In this document: piece after piece, positions 5,097-5,367 of the stretch
Position numbering within the stretch: position 1 is the stretch's first letter
How the letters are laid out: the number at the start of each line of letters is the position of its first letter
Assembly: GCA_035527455.1 (NCBI GenBank)
Contig: DATLAN010000331.1
Coordinates: 1-5,367 of the forward strand
DNA from: DATLAN01 sp035527455
GTDB taxonomy: Bacteria > Planctomycetota > Planctomycetia > Pirellulales > Thermoguttaceae
Reading direction: 5' to 3'
DNA: 5,367 nucleotides
The notes under the pieces: generated by a model
The model's input: only the letters and a program-made list of their open reading frames with translations
What the model was told of the DNA's origin: nothing
Databases searched by the model: none
Program-made: the position numbers and the translations under genes

Positions 5097-5367
5097 CTAG
5101 ACCCCCGACCCGCTGGGCACATAGACGCGGCAATCGAACTGGACGGCGAAGACCCAGTTGCCGTCGCCGTCCTGCGATTCCCAATCGCCCGTGCGCTGCA
5201 TATTGATCACCTTGCCGCTGCCGGAAACGTCGAAGGCCGCCCGGCCGAAACAGTTCTTGACCGCCTCGACGATCGCGGCGCCCTCGTCGTAGTGGTCGCG
5301 GCCGTGGTGGATCGTGATCTGGATCGTCTGCCGATCGAGACAGGCCCCGTCGTTGTCGTAGGCGTCC
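5097..5367 (-). CDS. Tail terminator/completion-like protein, C-terminal part, cut by the window edge
   Basis: The frame is open from the right edge to a TAG at 5099-5097, giving the last 89 residues; the N-terminus lies outside the window. Visible features are a strand and basic turn (QTIQITIHHGRDHYDEG, 13-29), a helix (AAIVEAVKNCFGRAAF, 30-45), a polar loop, and a closing beta hairpin (NWVFAVQFDCRVYVPSGSGV, 70-89). The strand, His/Gly turn, helix and final strand pattern is like the small tail terminator/completion or minor capsid-tail joining proteins that sit just before the tube gene in siphophages. Such a protein forms the ring capping the tail tube and joining it to the head. I infer this mostly from position and secondary-structure style. 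Another head-tail joining protein is possible. The stop is followed after 2 nt by the next ATG. Confidence 0.6.
   Translation of the reverse strand, partial: DAYDNDGACLDRQTIQITIHHGRDHYDEGAAIVEAVKNCFGRAAFDVSGSGKVINMQRTGDWESQDGDGNWVFAVQFDCRVYVPSGSGV

Noticed and set aside
4321..5100. Plus-strand ORF of 259 residues opposite the tube-like and 168-residue genes
   Set aside because: It runs antisense across two genes and the intergenic strong ribosome site, and its composition is shadow-like. The opposite strand holds clear protein-like frames with proper start/stop junctions.
5095..5184. Upstream in-frame ATG at 5184 as start of the 168-residue protein
   Set aside because: It would add 30 Arg-rich residues and overlap the terminator-like gene almost to its stop. 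The ATG at 5094, two nt after that stop, fits the packing of all other junctions.
4221..5367. Dense GATC/CGATCG words across the window as a possible regulatory or methylation pattern
   Set aside because: They mostly follow from frequent GAT, ATC and CG-ending codons in GC-rich coding sequence and show no clustering or spacing pattern that I can see.

Overview
The window is a piece of the tail-morphogenesis module of a siphophage or prophage-like element. Every credible gene lies on the minus strand, so transcription runs from high to low coordinates. The DNA is GC-rich, with strong G/C preference at third codon positions. The style of several structural proteins reminds me of prophage-like elements in Planctomycetota and similar GC-rich environmental bacteria. 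That host guess rests on memory of sequence style only and is weak. No integrase, repressor, tRNA, insertion sequence or CRISPR array is present, so the sequence alone does not tell a free phage from a prophage.

In transcription order the layout is: (1) the C-terminal part of a tail terminator/completion-like protein, cut by the right edge (5367-5097); (2) a 168-residue beta-rich putative structural protein (5094-4588); (3) a 138-residue tail tube-like protein behind the best Shine-Dalgarno of the window (4563-4147); (4) a tail assembly chaperone pair, with a 210-residue short form (4147-3515) and a predicted 267-residue -1 frameshift form (4147-3345); (5) a 623-residue tape measure protein (3370-1499); (6) a 295-residue unrecognised protein in the usual place of a distal tail or baseplate protein (1495-608); (7) the N-terminal 201 residues of another putative virion protein, cut by the left edge (605-1).

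Packing is extremely tight. Junctions are 2 nt, 24 nt, a 1-nt TGATG overlap, a 26-nt overlap, 3 nt and 2 nt. There is no room for internal promoters or terminators, and there is no gene-free stretch. This points to one polycistronic, translationally coupled late operon. The terminator caps the tube, the tube protein polymerises around the tape measure, the two chaperone forms load tube subunits on the tape measure, and the last two genes probably build or decorate the tail tip.

The most informative signal is in the chaperone gene. A canonical slippery heptamer GGGAAAC sits in the correct X XXY YYZ phase. Six nt after it comes a perfect 7-bp all-GC hairpin. The -1 frame then stays open for 97 protein-like codons up to and past the tape measure start. 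This is the same logic as lambda G/GT, and a single-frame annotation would misrepresent it.
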